Below are positions 53,990 through 64,000 of a stretch of 64,000 nucleotides of DNA, in pieces (position 1 is the first letter of the stretch; every line of letters starts with the position of its first letter). The DNA is from Anastatus disparis. Taxonomy: Eukaryota; Arthropoda; Insecta; Hymenoptera; Eupelmidae. The notes under the pieces are model-generated. The model had not been told where the DNA came from. It worked only from the letters and a program-made list of their open reading frames with translations, and did no database searches. Where the stretch lies: positions 3,781,001 through 3,845,000 of the forward strand of contig JAFFSR010000249.1 in assembly GCA_017163975.1 (NCBI GenBank), in the 5' to 3' direction. Made by a program: the position numbers and the translations under genes.

Positions 53990-54360
53990 ATATTGCGATG
54001 AAACTTTCACTGGAATATTGCACTGAAATATTGTCACAAGGCTACAGCAACCTTGCATGAACATGACTGAGAAGTTTTATGAATTATGGCAATGCAATAT
54101 AACTAGAACTTTGCTGCAAGATTTCATGAAACATTTCAAGAAATCTTGCAAAAATCTTTAATAAAAGATTGGTGCAAGGTTTTAGGTATATTTTAAGAAA
54201 AGTTGCAAGAAACCTTCCATGAAAAGTTTCTGCAAGGTTTTATTATACATTTCAAGAAACATTGTAAGAAATCTTCCATGAATGATTTTCACAAAGTTTG
54301 TGAAAGTTTCCTGCAAGGTTTCTTGAAACATTGCAACCAGGTTCTTGCGTGAACATATAG
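53990..54360. repeat. Degenerate minisatellite around TTGCAAGAAA / CATGAAA
   Basis: Repeating blocks 'TTTCAAGAAA', 'TTGCAAGAAA', 'CTTCCATGAA', 'CTGCAAGGTTT' at about 60-80 bp spacing. No coding sense. Confidence 0.55.
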
Positions 54361-54649
54361 TACATGCACATAAGCAGCTGGATTATTACACATTATATTT
54401 TATTCAATTCAAGATATTTTTTCATCTTACTTTTTTTAATTTAAAATATTTTTTTACTAGTCTTTTGTATGACGCGATCATAATATACAGGGTGAGAAAA
54501 AAGTATGGAAACCCCTGGAAATTTTGCGACTTTTATAGTAAAATAAAACAAACAAAAAGCATACCTTAGGTAATTTTCAACAAGAAATCCGATGGTGACC
54601 TTAGATTTGACCTTAGACCTCATTTCCAAGATTATTTCAAGGTCAACCT

Positions 54650-56430
54650 CATTTTTGCTTTCTCATAGAGAAAGCATTGTATCGATAAAAAAATTTTTTT
54701 TCTATTTTTTCATTAATTTGTACATATTTGAACTCGGTGAGTCAAAAAAAGTGGTTTCCAAAGAATGTCTGTATGTGTGTGTGTGTGTGTGTGTGTATGG
54801 ATTCAGTTAGTAAACTGTATCTCGAGAACTACTCGATGGATTTGCTTCTAATTTTGCATGGATTTAGTTTTGTGACTGACTTGTTGGGAAGCTATTGATG
54901 ATTAATTCTTCTAGTGTAGTTTTCATTTTAAAGTTTTTCAAAAAAAAAAAAAAAAAATTTCGATTTTTGTTTTTTGGTTTTTTTTTGTTTACTACTCGAT
55001 GAATTCGCTTTAAAATTTGCACGGAAATTATTTGTGATTGCCCGGATAAAATGAATTTTAAAAAACTGATTTTCCTAGCTTAGTTTTAATTTTAGAGCAT
55101 TTTGAAATTAAAAAAAAAATGTTTCTATTTATTAAGCCAATAAAATCTTAAAAACTACTCGATGGATTTACTTTAAATTTTCCATACAATTTAATTTTTC
55201 GATCAACTGGTGCGGAAGCTATTGAGAATTGGTTTTCTTAGCGTAGTTTTTTTTAAAGTCATTTTAAGAATTTTAAAAAAATTTCGATTTTTCATTTTTT
55301 TGTATTTTACGTAAACTACTCGAAGAATTTGTTTGAAAATTTGTATAGAACTTAATTTCGACTGCCAAAAGTATAAAAAATTTTGTAAACTAATTTTCTT
55401 AGCGCACTTTTAATTTTAGAGCATTTTTAAAATTTAAAAAAAAATTTTTTTTTTCAATTTTTTTCTATTTTACGAAAACGATTTGATAGATTTGCTCCAA
55501 AATTTGTATGCAATTTATTCGCTACTGTCTAAAGAAAACAAGCTTTGGAAAACTAATTTTCTTAGCGCAGTTTTAATTTTAAAGCACTTTGAAAATTTTC
55601 AAAAAAATTTTTATTTTTCATTTATTTTCTATTTTGCGTAAACCATACTATAAATTTTCTCCAAAATTTTTATACAATTAATTCGCTATTGTCTGAAAAA
55701 AATAAGCTTTTGAAAACTAATTTTCTTAGTGTGGTTACAATTTTAGAGAATTTTAAAGATTTAAAAAAAAAATTCGATTCTTCTTTTCTTATTTTTTTTT
55801 ATTCTACGTAAAGTACTCGATAGATTTGTTCTAAAAATTGCAGGGAAATTATTTGTGACTGCCAAAAGAAGGGAAATTTTCAAAAATTGATTTTCATAGT
55901 GTAGTTTTAATATTAGAAAACTTAATTTTGAAATTTCGAAAACTAAATTTTGAAAAGAAAATGTTATTTATTTAACCAATTAGATCTCGAAAATTACTCG
56001 ATGGATTTGCTTCAAATTTTGTACACCATCTATGTTTTTGTATAACTAGACGGGAAGCTATTGAAAATTGGTATTCATAGTGTAGTTTTTTTTTATAGAG
56101 CCATTTTAAGAATTTGAAAAAATTTTCGATGTTTAATTTTTTTTGTATTTTACGTAAGTTACTTGATGAATTTGCTTTGAGATTTTTATGGGAATAATTT
56201 GCATCTGCCAAAAGAAGGATAACTTTTATAAACTGATCTTCTTAGCGTAGTTTTCATTTTAGAAAATTTTAAAAATTTTCTTAAAAAATTTTCATATTTC
56301 AGTTTTTTTCCATTTTACGTAAAGTACTCGATAGATTTGCTCTAAAATTTGTATACAAGTTATTTGCTACTGTCTTTATAAACCAAGTTTGAAAAAAATA
56401 ATTTCCTTAATGTAGCTTTTTGATCACTTC
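54650..56430. repeat. Dispersed repeat of ~165-bp units, copy 2 (uninterrupted)
   Basis: 'TCTCATAGAGAAAGCATTGT' start, a GT microsatellite (54775-54797), then about ten units with anchors 'TACTCGATGAATTCGCTTT', 'TACTCGAAGAATTTGTTTG', 'CATACTATAAATTTTCTCC' and others, spacing 160-180 bp. It serves as the empty-site reference for both insertions in copy 1. Confidence 0.8.
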
Positions 56431-57359
56431 TTTTGATTTCTGAGTAACTCTTGAAAATTTATAATAGTACTACTGATTTAGATGTTGACTTGTATTATTA
56501 CATTCAATTAAGTATTTAAATATAATCATTATTAAATATTATAAATTAAATTGTTTTTTAATAAATGGAAAAAATATTTGAAGAAGAAGAAGAAGAAAAT
56601 TAGAAGAAGAAGAAGAAGAAAAAATTATAGATATTAATAATTACAAAGTTGAACAAGTAAAAAAAACGCTCACTCAAATAATAAATCTATCATAATCTAT
56701 CGAGTAATAATAAATCTATCAGTTTATTCTAATTATCATCTTATTAATTTAATTACCGTCACTAAAATTGACTACTTGGATTTACCAAGCTTAGTCGTGA
56801 TAAAAAGATATCCACAAGATAGTAAATCATTAACGTGAAAACGTAACTATCTATTGAAAAATGAATTTTTCAATTATATCTTAATAAGTCAGAAAAGGTT
56901 TTGTAACATTTATAGGATATAATGTTATCGATGATAATACTTGTATTTTATTGGATAAAATGTAGTGGTTAACATTCAAATTAACCTTATTGAATTATAA
57001 TTCTAGTGATACAATCTGTATATTTTAAAATTTAGGACCGTTAGTATACCTTTTTAAGCGAGTATATGTATAAACAACTTAAACGTGACGACGTACCGGC
57101 CTTTGAGAAGTCTGCTGTTAGAATTTAGGAAAGCAGACGACCTACGGCGTATAGTTGTCATCTTAACAGTGTATATTAGATTTCCCTCTTAAGCGTACGC
57201 GCTCTAGCTTTAATTTTTGAGATAGCAGACTTCCCAAAAACGTTGCAAGGATCTCTGTTATGCGTAAGACGGCTGCGCGTTGGCATTTAGTACAACTTTT
57301 ATCCCCAACTTTTTTCAGTGAATATAATAAACATATGGAGGGAGAGTTGAAGGGGGCTT
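56431..57359. other. AT-rich DNA; GAA microsatellite at about 56580-56622
   Basis: No gene. 57060-57330 is more mixed in composition ('GACGACGTACCGGCC', 'AAGCGTACGCGCTC') but has no stable frame. Confidence 0.45.
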
Positions 57360-57615
57360 ACCCATGCGCAGAAGGTTAAAGCAATATATGAGTATGCGCA
57401 TTTGGTTTGTAAGAGCTGTGGAGCTGTACATTCAGTACTTCCTGCAGGCGTTGTAATTACGTGCAGTCATTCTCTACTGGTTATAGGCTGCGCAGATGGT
57501 TTGCAGGGCTTGTGAATACGCGCAGTAAGTTTCTATAGGCTATAAACGTGCGCATTCAGTTCCTAGGGATAGTAGGCATGTGCAGTCGAATTGTAGAGAT
57601 TGTAAATAAGCAGAG
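57360..57615. repeat. ~30-bp GCGCA-containing minisatellite
   Basis: About eight degenerate units starting TGCGCA or GTGCAG with 'GGTTTGTAGGGCTTGTAAATA'-like bodies (consensus only). Confidence 0.6.
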
Positions 57616-57711
57616 TGTTATTAACGAATTGGCTTTTAGAAAAGATTTCACAAAGCTTGGTCCAAAAAAACGGGGAAACTCCGAAAAATCTGTGTTTTTT
57701 TGAGTTTTCAG

Positions 57712-59200
57712 GGCTTTCAAAAGGTGTTGCAGTTTTAACGTGAAGCAGAAGTGATCTTAAAAAGAATCTTTGTTTTGGATTAACCCTTACAGTCACAGGA
57801 GCCGATATATCGGCTACCTGATTTTCTTTTTCTTTACCTCAATATTTTTGCAATATCATGCTTGATTCTTGGATTTTTTGTATTTTCAGATACACATAGC
57901 CTTACTATTTATAATGCTCATGATATTTTATAAATTTATAACTATTAAGTATTATTATAAACAAATACATACGAAAAAAGTGAATTGAATTGCATGACTG
58001 AAAGGGTTAACTGAGTACATTCTGGTTAGAAAAAATTTCATAGTTTTTATTTTTTTCGTCCATGTTTCATGTAATCGATTAAAAACATAATGTTGCGGTA
58101 TACCAGAATAAAAGTAATTATGTGTGTCTGGGTCACTTTTATTAAGTTCAAACCACGCTGTTAGTGTTGTATTTACATTTTTCTTATCAATTTTGTGTTC
58201 GGATCCTTTTTTAAAATACTCACATGGTTATTTTTATTATGAACAACTTATCTATAAATTGTATGTGAAAGTTCACTAATATTATATTCCAATATGTGAT
58301 GCATAGCTTCTGGTGGGCAAACGTATCTTGTGTTTATATATTGTTTAATTTCATCATAAAACATATCCAAATCATTCGTTTCATCCGTTTCATCATTAGT
58401 ATTACTTTCAGTATTTATTCTACTTGCTTTCATTTCTATGAATACACAATCATGTCCTTTGAAGCAGTATTTAAATAAGTATTTTATAACTCCTATTGTT
58501 GAACATAATTTAATATTGATATGACAATTAAACTTCAGTAATAAATACGGGTTATAAGAAACAACAAATCTATTGTCTGACCACTTGTTTTTTGTGTATA
58601 ATATCTCATTTTTATCATTCCTTCATCGATAAATAGGATAACAATTTGTCATTATTTTAGTTTCATTAAATCGTTTCGGAAAATTTTTCGTACACTTTCC
58701 TGATTCTTTATCCATACAAGGTGAGTTTTTAGTCGGATCTACACAAGTACCATGGATCATAAACTGTTTAACTATTTCATATAATCTGGGATTCTAATTT
58801 TTATTTGGAATTTCAGCTACTATGAATTTATCAACGTCATCACTGTTGTAAATTTTATCATCTTCACTTAAAAATATTAGCATATGTGCATGCGGTAATC
58901 CTCTCTTTTGAAATTCTACTGCATATGAATATGCATTTTCCCAAAATATGTTTTTTAGTAATTTGCTCTATTAATATTTTTAATTGTTTATAAAATACTT
59001 TAACAGCAATATTTGGTCTATCTGTTACTCCTTCACTTCGTCCTATATTATTTGTGATTTTTTCCTATTTCGGATTGCATGTTATAGTAATGAAAAAATC
59101 TGGTTTTTGAATTCTTTGTTCTAATGTCATGGAATCAAGAAAATTTTGATGTAATGAACGCATACCCGTAAAAGTTGATAATAATGCTACGTACATTATA
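57712..59200 (-). pseudogene. Helitron Rep (HUH) domain relic, split by two insertions
   Basis: Rolling-circle replication initiator of a Helitron, read leftward. VALLSTFTGMRSLHQNFLDS, PDFFITITCNPK, VTDRPNIAVKVFYKQLK, FQKRGLPHAHMLIFLSEDDK (the H-x-H metal-binding pair of HUH nucleases), DKFIVAEIPNKN, FMIHGTCVDPTKNSPCMDKE, TKNFPKRFNETKIMTNCYPI, KYLFKYCFKGHDCVF (region of the catalytic Tyr), TTLTAWFELNKSDPD, IPQHYVFNRL, RMYSV - interrupted by a 231-bp MITE - NPKQRFFLRSLLLHVKTATP. It carries numerous stops and frame changes. The helicase domain is absent. At its upstream (right) end an LTR retrotransposon begins at 59202. Confidence 0.85.
57780..58010. mobile_element. TTAA-flanked MITE inside the Helitron relic
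   Basis: TTAACCCTTACAGTCA at 57780 mirrored by TGACTGAAAGGGTTAA to 58010; 231 bp, non-coding. On the Helitron strand the interrupted words read RMYSV...NPKQRF, and the TTAA lies exactly at the Val-Asn codons, so the insertion with TTAA duplication is clear. Confidence 0.88.
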
Positions 59201-59201
59201 T

Positions 59202-59518
59202 TGTACGTATATTATAATATAAAACATAAAATAAGGTAGAAACTCAGAGAAATGCGACTCCGAGTTTCCGGACCAAGAGTCGCACGATGCGCGAAGTGCT
59301 GATTCGGCACTTCGTCGCGGGCAACTTACATCGTCGTTTTGGACGACGACGAGCGACAGACCATCGCCGGACGCACTAGAGTACAGAAGTAATTAGTCTC
59401 TCTCTCACTGTATTTTTGGGGTTATAATAAATACCAGTTAACTTATATTAATTCTCTTGTAATTATTTTGCATCCTCATACTCCCCATAGGAGTGCGTAT
59501 CAAAAATCCCACGTAACA
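59202..59518 (+). repeat. 5' LTR of a retrotransposon (about 317 bp)
   Basis: TGTACGTATATTATAATA ... AAAAATCCCACGTAACA, followed by a primer-binding-like TTTTGGTGGCAGCGG. AATAAA at 59426 fits a polyadenylation signal. Two strong hairpins lie inside, 59291-59316 (CGAAGTGC / GCACTTCG) and 59331-59349 (TCGTCGT / ACGACGA). The left boundary is inferred from the junction with Helitron sequence, since no second LTR is within the window. Confidence 0.72.
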
Positions 59519-60500
59519 TTTTGGTGGCAGCGGTGTGGGATACGCAGTGAGGTTTTTAGAAAAAAAATAAAATTTTTTTTAAGAAATAAACTTAGAAAAA
59601 AAGCGCGTCAAATAAATTAGAGAATTTTTTTTAGAAAGAGAGAGAGAAATAATTCGATTAATTGAATAGCTTAATTAAATACATTTTTTTTGGCGAATGT
59701 TTTTTTATTAAATATTTTTTAAAAAATCGCGTTGCGAGTCGCAACGCAGAAGATCGGAACGAGAGGAAGGAAGGAAGGAAGGACGCCAAAAAAAATTATA
59801 ACCGAAGAAATGAGAGTGCTCCTTATCACGCTGCTCACTCTCTGCTGCAACAAGTAAGTACAAATTTATATAAATCGTAGTATAGTGTCCCACGGGGTTA
59901 GTACAGGGTCACAGGAAAATCCGAATGAAAAAACAGAATAAAAATTAGAAATTTTTCTTTTTCTCATTTTAGTTATAAAAGTGATTAGTACGCGAATATA
60001 GTGTGCGTTAGGAAGTGGAAAAAAAAGGAAAACGAGCGCGAGCGTAACAGAGAAATAGTGCCGTTCTTAAATAAAAGAAAATAATATTGGAAATTTTAAT
60101 AAATCCTTGAAAAAAAAAAATTAAATTCAAACAAGCGAGGGCGTGCAAATAATAAATTTCAGTATCTGGGTTATTTATTAAATTTTTTCTTTTTCTTCAA
60201 TTTTCAAAAAAATTTAATTAATTTCAAAAGCATATTATCAGAAATTATTATAAATATATTCGCTTATTTACGTGATCAAATAATAAATTTTGCAGTAAGG
60301 AAAGAAGTTAAAGAGAGGAAGTTAACATTTGGATTATATTAATTTGATAGTTGATTTGTAACGTTAACGTTTACGGCAAGGTTAATTAATTATCAGCGCG
60401 CATAAGAAAACGTAAACGCTTCACCTCCTCACGCGTAATTTAAAAAGCAGTAATAAAATTTTTAGAAAAAAATTAAATTGTAAAATCTTATTTATCAAAT
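59519..60500 (+). promoter_or_regulatory. Retrotransposon leader: primer-binding site and long 5' UTR
   Basis: The primer-binding site TGGTGGCAGCGGTGTGGGA starts within four bases of the LTR end; I do not assign the tRNA. About 960 nt of A-rich leader follow, with purine runs (AAGGAAGGAAGGAAGGA at 59767) and no supported gene, up to the Gag ATG at 60501. Confidence 0.65.
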
Positions 60501-62471
60501 ATGTCGCTCATCAATTTATTTTCGAAAAAGGACGGAAAAGCGAGACGTAGAGGACGTTCGTTGTCTCCTATTAGAGGTTCGCGTAGTGAAGAAATCTTAG
60601 CCGAATTCGGGAACGAAAGGATATCATTCCCGACCATGTCACAGAACACGGTGTATATGCCAATGTACACTCCGAGGTATGGTGAAAATTTAACAGTCAA
60701 TTTGTCAGAGAAAGAAATGAAAGAATTGAATGAAAAATACAAAAGAGCCGCGTCTCAGGGTTTCGAATTACCCAAAGAATCATTAAATATTATGAAAGAA
60801 AGGAACATAGTAAGTAACGGCACGCTCCCACGGAATAAAAGGGAAACCAAGGCTCAAAAATCGAAATCAGAGGAAAGCCCAAAAACCAACGAAACGTGGT
60901 TACCATACGCGAACCAGGGCCCGAACCAGCTAGCTTATCCTTCGATACCATACAATTACACGAATTTTCCGCAACAAATTCCACAACCGTGGAGTAATAT
61001 GATACCAACTCAAATGAATCCAAATTTTCCAATAAACTCACCGATAAATACTAATTACGCATTAAATACGCAACAAATAAATCCTATGTTAAATATGCAA
61101 GGCACAAATTTTCAAAATACGCCTTATTTATCGTTACATCAAGCAGTCAGACAAATTCCAACTTTTGACGGCAGCGTAGATAGATTACCGTTATTCTGTT
61201 CAGTATTGCGAAGCATAGTAAATAATTTCGGGCCAGGCTGTCAAATTTTCATTATGTACGAGTTAGCGACAAAACTCACGGGAAAAGCGGCAGATATTTT
61301 TACGGCGCGGTTGATGCAATACGAGTTGATTGAAGCTCTCATAGCAGACTTACAGGCACAGTATAATAACGTAACAATATTAGAAGAGTTATCTACACAA
61401 TTAAAAGTGATAACACAGCAGCAAGGCGAGTCAGCAACAGATTTTGGCGCGCGTGCACAAGCTCTATTGAATCGATTATTAACGATTTACGATACAATAC
61501 CTGCATTAAATGTACAAGATCGATTAGCAAGGAAGCAATTAATAGAAAGAGACGCCTTACAGTATTATTTGTTCGGATTAATATCGCCCTTAGATATGCA
61601 AGTGCGTTGCGAAAAACCTCAGACGTTAAGAAAGGCTATACAACTTGCAGTCGATTTTAAAAATAAACAAAAGACGCGACTTTTTGCACAGATGCAAAAC
61701 TCATTTATAAACGGCCTGCAACCCGTAAATTCGATAGCACAAAATACGCAATCGTTGTCATTATGGTCTCAACCGAATATTAATAGCATGATACAAATGA
61801 CGCAAAATCAACATCAGTTATTAAATACAAATAAAGTGCATGAAGCACAAATAAAAGCAATGCAAGCTACGCCTGTAAAAATGGAAACAGGTACAAGTGC
61901 AGTTAAATGTAGCTATTGTGATAAAGAAGGCCATAAAGAAGGCGCGTGCATTAAGAAGAAATATGATAAAATACAATGCGCTTATTGCGATAAGATGGGG
62001 CACGCGACGGCAGAGTGTCAAACACTAAGAAATGATGCCGAAAATGGTATTATTCATGCACAAAATAAAAATAATGCGCAAAATGTTAATAATAATAAAA
62101 GAAAATCAAACGATAACAGAAATTATACGAACGGTCCGCGAAGCAATTATAGCAGAAGTAATTTCAACGATAATAATTACAATAAAAATTACAATAATAA
62201 TAATTACAATATAAATTTTGATAATAATTATGGCAGAAATAATCCTAATAATAATTATAACAACGTGAATGCTAATAGTAATTACAGAAATAATTATAGC
62301 AGATTAAACAGTGGGTTCAATAGGAACGGAAACTATGACTCACGCAATAATGAATATAATTATAATGCGCAAGGACCGCCGCGTTATAATAATTATGCAC
62401 GTAACGATAATAGAAATGATATAGGTTTTAATAGAGGTCGTAGTAGAGACAATAGTCGCGAGAGATATTAG
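60501..62471 (+). CDS. gag: Gag of a Ty3/gypsy-like LTR retrotransposon
   Basis: 656 codons, uninterrupted. Basic start (KKDGKARRRGRSLSPIRGSR), a Pro/Asn/Gln-rich linker (about 130-205), a capsid-like helical domain (RQIPTFDGSVDRLPLFCSVL at about 215; QGESATDFGARAQALLNRLL at about 315), two CX2CX4HX4C zinc knuckles (CSYCDKEGHKEGAC, CAYCDKMGHATAEC, residues about 475-510), then a 130-residue tail rich in Asn, Tyr and Arg. The tail is prion-like and may help RNA binding or assembly (inference). The frame stops at a TAG (62469-62471) but stays open for 50 more codons of the same composition to a TAA ending at 62622, so the TAG may be a recent mutation or a leaky stop. Gag packages the RNA in the cytoplasm. 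Confidence 0.88.
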   Translation: MSLINLFSKKDGKARRRGRSLSPIRGSRSEEILAEFGNERISFPTMSQNTVYMPMYTPRYGENLTVNLSEKEMKELNEKYKRAASQGFELPKESLNIMKERNIVSNGTLPRNKRETKAQKSKSEESPKTNETWLPYANQGPNQLAYPSIPYNYTNFPQQIPQPWSNMIPTQMNPNFPINSPINTNYALNTQQINPMLNMQGTNFQNTPYLSLHQAVRQIPTFDGSVDRLPLFCSVLRSIVNNFGPGCQIFIMYELATKLTGKAADIFTARLMQYELIEALIADLQAQYNNVTILEELSTQLKVITQQQGESATDFGARAQALLNRLLTIYDTIPALNVQDRLARKQLIERDALQYYLFGLISPLDMQVRCEKPQTLRKAIQLAVDFKNKQKTRLFAQMQNSFINGLQPVNSIAQNTQSLSLWSQPNINSMIQMTQNQHQLLNTNKVHEAQIKAMQATPVKMETGTSAVKCSYCDKEGHKEGACIKKKYDKIQCAYCDKMGHATAECQTLRNDAENGIIHAQNKNNAQNVNNNKRKSNDNRNYTNGPRSNYSRSNFNDNNYNKNYNNNNYNINFDNNYGRNNPNNNYNNVNANSNYRNNYSRLNSGFNRNGNYDSRNNEYNYNAQGPPRYNNYARNDNRNDIGFNRGRSRDNSRERY

Positions 62472-62562
62472 TATATCAGGAACGAGAATCAAACGCGCGG
62501 CCCGGATAGAGAACGGGATTCGAACGCGAAGATAAATGAGAATAATCAAGGTAATAAAATAA

Positions 62563-63609
62563 ACGAGCCTTTAAACTCGCAGGATGTCCGCCGCAATCCT
62601 CAGGCGCCGGGCAGGAATTAATTAATAATAAGCATGTAAAAATTAGACGCACAATAATCATGAAACTCGCGTGCGCAGGGCGTAATCCGCCTATTGTTAA
62701 ACTGGAAAGTCGGAATTTAAAAGAAAAAAGTGCAAGATTTTATGTTGATTCAGGAGCAGATATTTCCGTAGTAAAGGCCAAATGTATAAATGAAAATACA
62801 AGTATAGATAAGCAGCATATTTTAGAGATTACAGGCGTCGTACCAGGAGAAATGTATACGTTAGGAAGAGCAGATATGACTCTTCAAGGACTGCAGTGTG
62901 AGGTCCATATTGTCCCAGATAGCTTTCCTGTAAAAACAGATGGGCTACTAGGCTGGGAAACTATTAGTGAGCACAACGGACATATAAATGCCGTACATAA
63001 GTGCATTGATTTTGTAAAATTATCGATTCCCTTTGAGCGGGTGGAAACAGTGGAAATTCCCGCAAGAATGAGACGCGTTATTGCTGCAAAAGTTATTAAT
63101 AATGATGTAGAAGTAGGCTGGGTGCCACTTCAAAATTTAGGGCCTGGAATATTATTCGGAAATTTTATTACAGAAAATAAAAATGGTAGAGCGTATGCAA
63201 TATGTATAAATACGAATCATAAAAATATTGAAATTCCGACTCCAGAGGTAGAAATTTTTCCATGCGAGGTTATTAAAGAAGATAATAATTTTTATGCCGG
63301 TGAGGACGGCAACCACGAAGGAAACGAAGTTTCCGACTGCAAAAAAGTTAGACGCGCAATGTCGGAGTACGCGCAACAAAATTCAGAGAAAAAAATTGCT
63401 GATGCTGAAATAAAATATGTAGACGTATGCATGGCAAATAAAACTCCATGTGAAATAAAAGAAAGAGTTGAAAAAATAATGAGTATTTTAGACTTGGAAG
63501 ATTTGAACGAAGAAGAAAAAATGCACGTCAGAGAGTTGATATCCGAGAACCCTTTCGTTTTCGGTCTAGACGATGAGTTGCTCCCAGCAACAAATATTTT
63601 AACACATAA
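62563..63609 (+). pseudogene. pol: Pol: aspartic protease and start of reverse transcriptase, cut by an insertion
   Basis: The frame is -1 relative to gag, open from about 62563; the first ATG is at 62660. Aspartic protease: RFYVDSGADISVVKAK (catalytic Asp of DSGA) and TDGLLGWETI (the GLLG strand). A linker with CEIKERVEKIMSILDLEDL leads to ENPFVFGLDDELLPATNILT, the approach to the RT domain. There it ends: at 63610 a palindrome-bearing repeat begins, so RT, RNase H and integrase, if present, lie beyond the window. Protease cuts Gag-Pol during particle maturation. The element was young enough to keep gag open when it was hit. Confidence 0.82.
62570..62576 (+). promoter_or_regulatory. -1 ribosomal frameshift heptamer TTTAAAC
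   Basis: TTTAAAC lies in phase T-TTA-AAC with the (extended) gag frame, the canonical X-XXY-YYZ arrangement, and a -1 slip enters exactly the frame of pol. It lies inside the gag-pol overlap (about 62560-62622). GC-rich sequence (CCGCC ... GGCGCCGGGC) follows within 20-45 nt and could form a stimulatory stem, though only a short one is visible. Confidence 0.68.
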
Positions 63610-64000
63610 TAATATTAAAAATAAAAAAAAAACTTTTTAATGTACTACGTTTTTATAATGAACCAAAAAGTATAAAATAATGTGTAATAAAATGAATAAT
63701 GATTTGAAATAAAAAAACGTGGGGCGCATGTTTATTATTATGTATTGTATGCGCCCCACGTTTTTTTATTTCAAATCATTATTCATTTTATTACACATTA
63801 TTTTATACTTTTTGGTTCATTATAAAAACGTAGTACATTAAAAAAAGTTTTTTTTATTTTTAATATTATTTTATATTTTTAGTTCAATTAAAAAACGTGG
63901 TAGATTGAAAATTTTTTTTTATTTAGATATTATCTTATACCTTTTGGTATTATTATTATTATTAATATTATTTATCGTGTTGTCCAACAGTGCATATTAT
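63610..64000 (+). mobile_element. Palindrome-bearing repeat (copy C), truncated by the window end
   Basis: Same start (TAATATTAAAAATAAAA) and same palindrome (core ACGTGGGGCGCAT / ATGCGCCCCACG centred near 63740) as copy B, followed by 'AATTAAAAAACGTGGTAGAT' and 'GTGTTGTCCAACAGTGCATA'. It interrupts the retrotransposon pol. Confidence 0.88.

Overview
The window is AT-rich, repeat-dominated animal nuclear DNA, most likely from an insect. The reasons are GT-AG introns, a 107-codon exon matching lingerer/UBAP2L, arthropod TCAGT initiators behind a TATA box, CCTAA-bearing satellites, and a dense mix of Polinton, mariner, Helitron, TTAA-type and LTR elements. Hymenoptera is a guess only. There are no bacterial genes, tRNAs, rRNAs or CRISPR arrays.

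Regions. 1-5959: AT-rich DNA with a transposase-like relic split by a TTAA-flanked MITE, a LINE ORF1-like relic, a 0.3 kb direct repeat and a second MITE. 5966-20602: one complete Polinton/Maverick (14,637 bp; 74-bp TIRs; 6-bp target duplication ATCATG on both sides). It carries, left to right, a spliced Ser-rich gene of unknown function (+), a spliced exonuclease-like gene (-), protein-primed DNA polymerase B (+), a small OB-fold-like protein (+), integrase, a tail-fibre-like protein, a WDDPNELV protein and the packaging ATPase (all -), a PLA2-domain capsid protein (+), the C-terminal end of the major capsid protein (+), and a second exonuclease-like gene (+). The termini are intact but almost every gene has stops or frameshifts, and the protease plus most of the capsid gene are deleted, so it is a dead copy.

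20.6-30 kb: a ~160-bp satellite with CCTAACC motifs, invaded by an inverted-duplicated transposon (21.7-25.3 kb), two copies of a palindrome-bearing repeat, and a TTAA-flanked 1.85 kb element. 30-39.5 kb: foldbacks, a decameric minisatellite in both orientations and a mariner-like element with ~0.6 kb TIRs. 39,591-39,911 is the only convincing host coding exon (lingerer, + strand), so much of the window may be intron of that gene. 40-50 kb: palindromes, TTAA MITEs and tandem units that serve as each other's empty sites. 50-56.4 kb: two colinear copies of a repeat built of ~165-bp units, one of them interrupted by the palindrome-bearing repeat and by a probable solo LTR. 57.7-59.2 kb: a Helitron Rep relic cut by a TTAA MITE and by an LTR retrotransposon. 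59.2-63.6 kb: that retrotransposon (LTR, Gag, protease, start of RT), with a canonical -1 frameshift heptamer in the gag-pol overlap; its RT is cut by a further copy of the palindrome-bearing repeat, which runs off the window.

All family names come from motif recognition by eye; no database search was possible.
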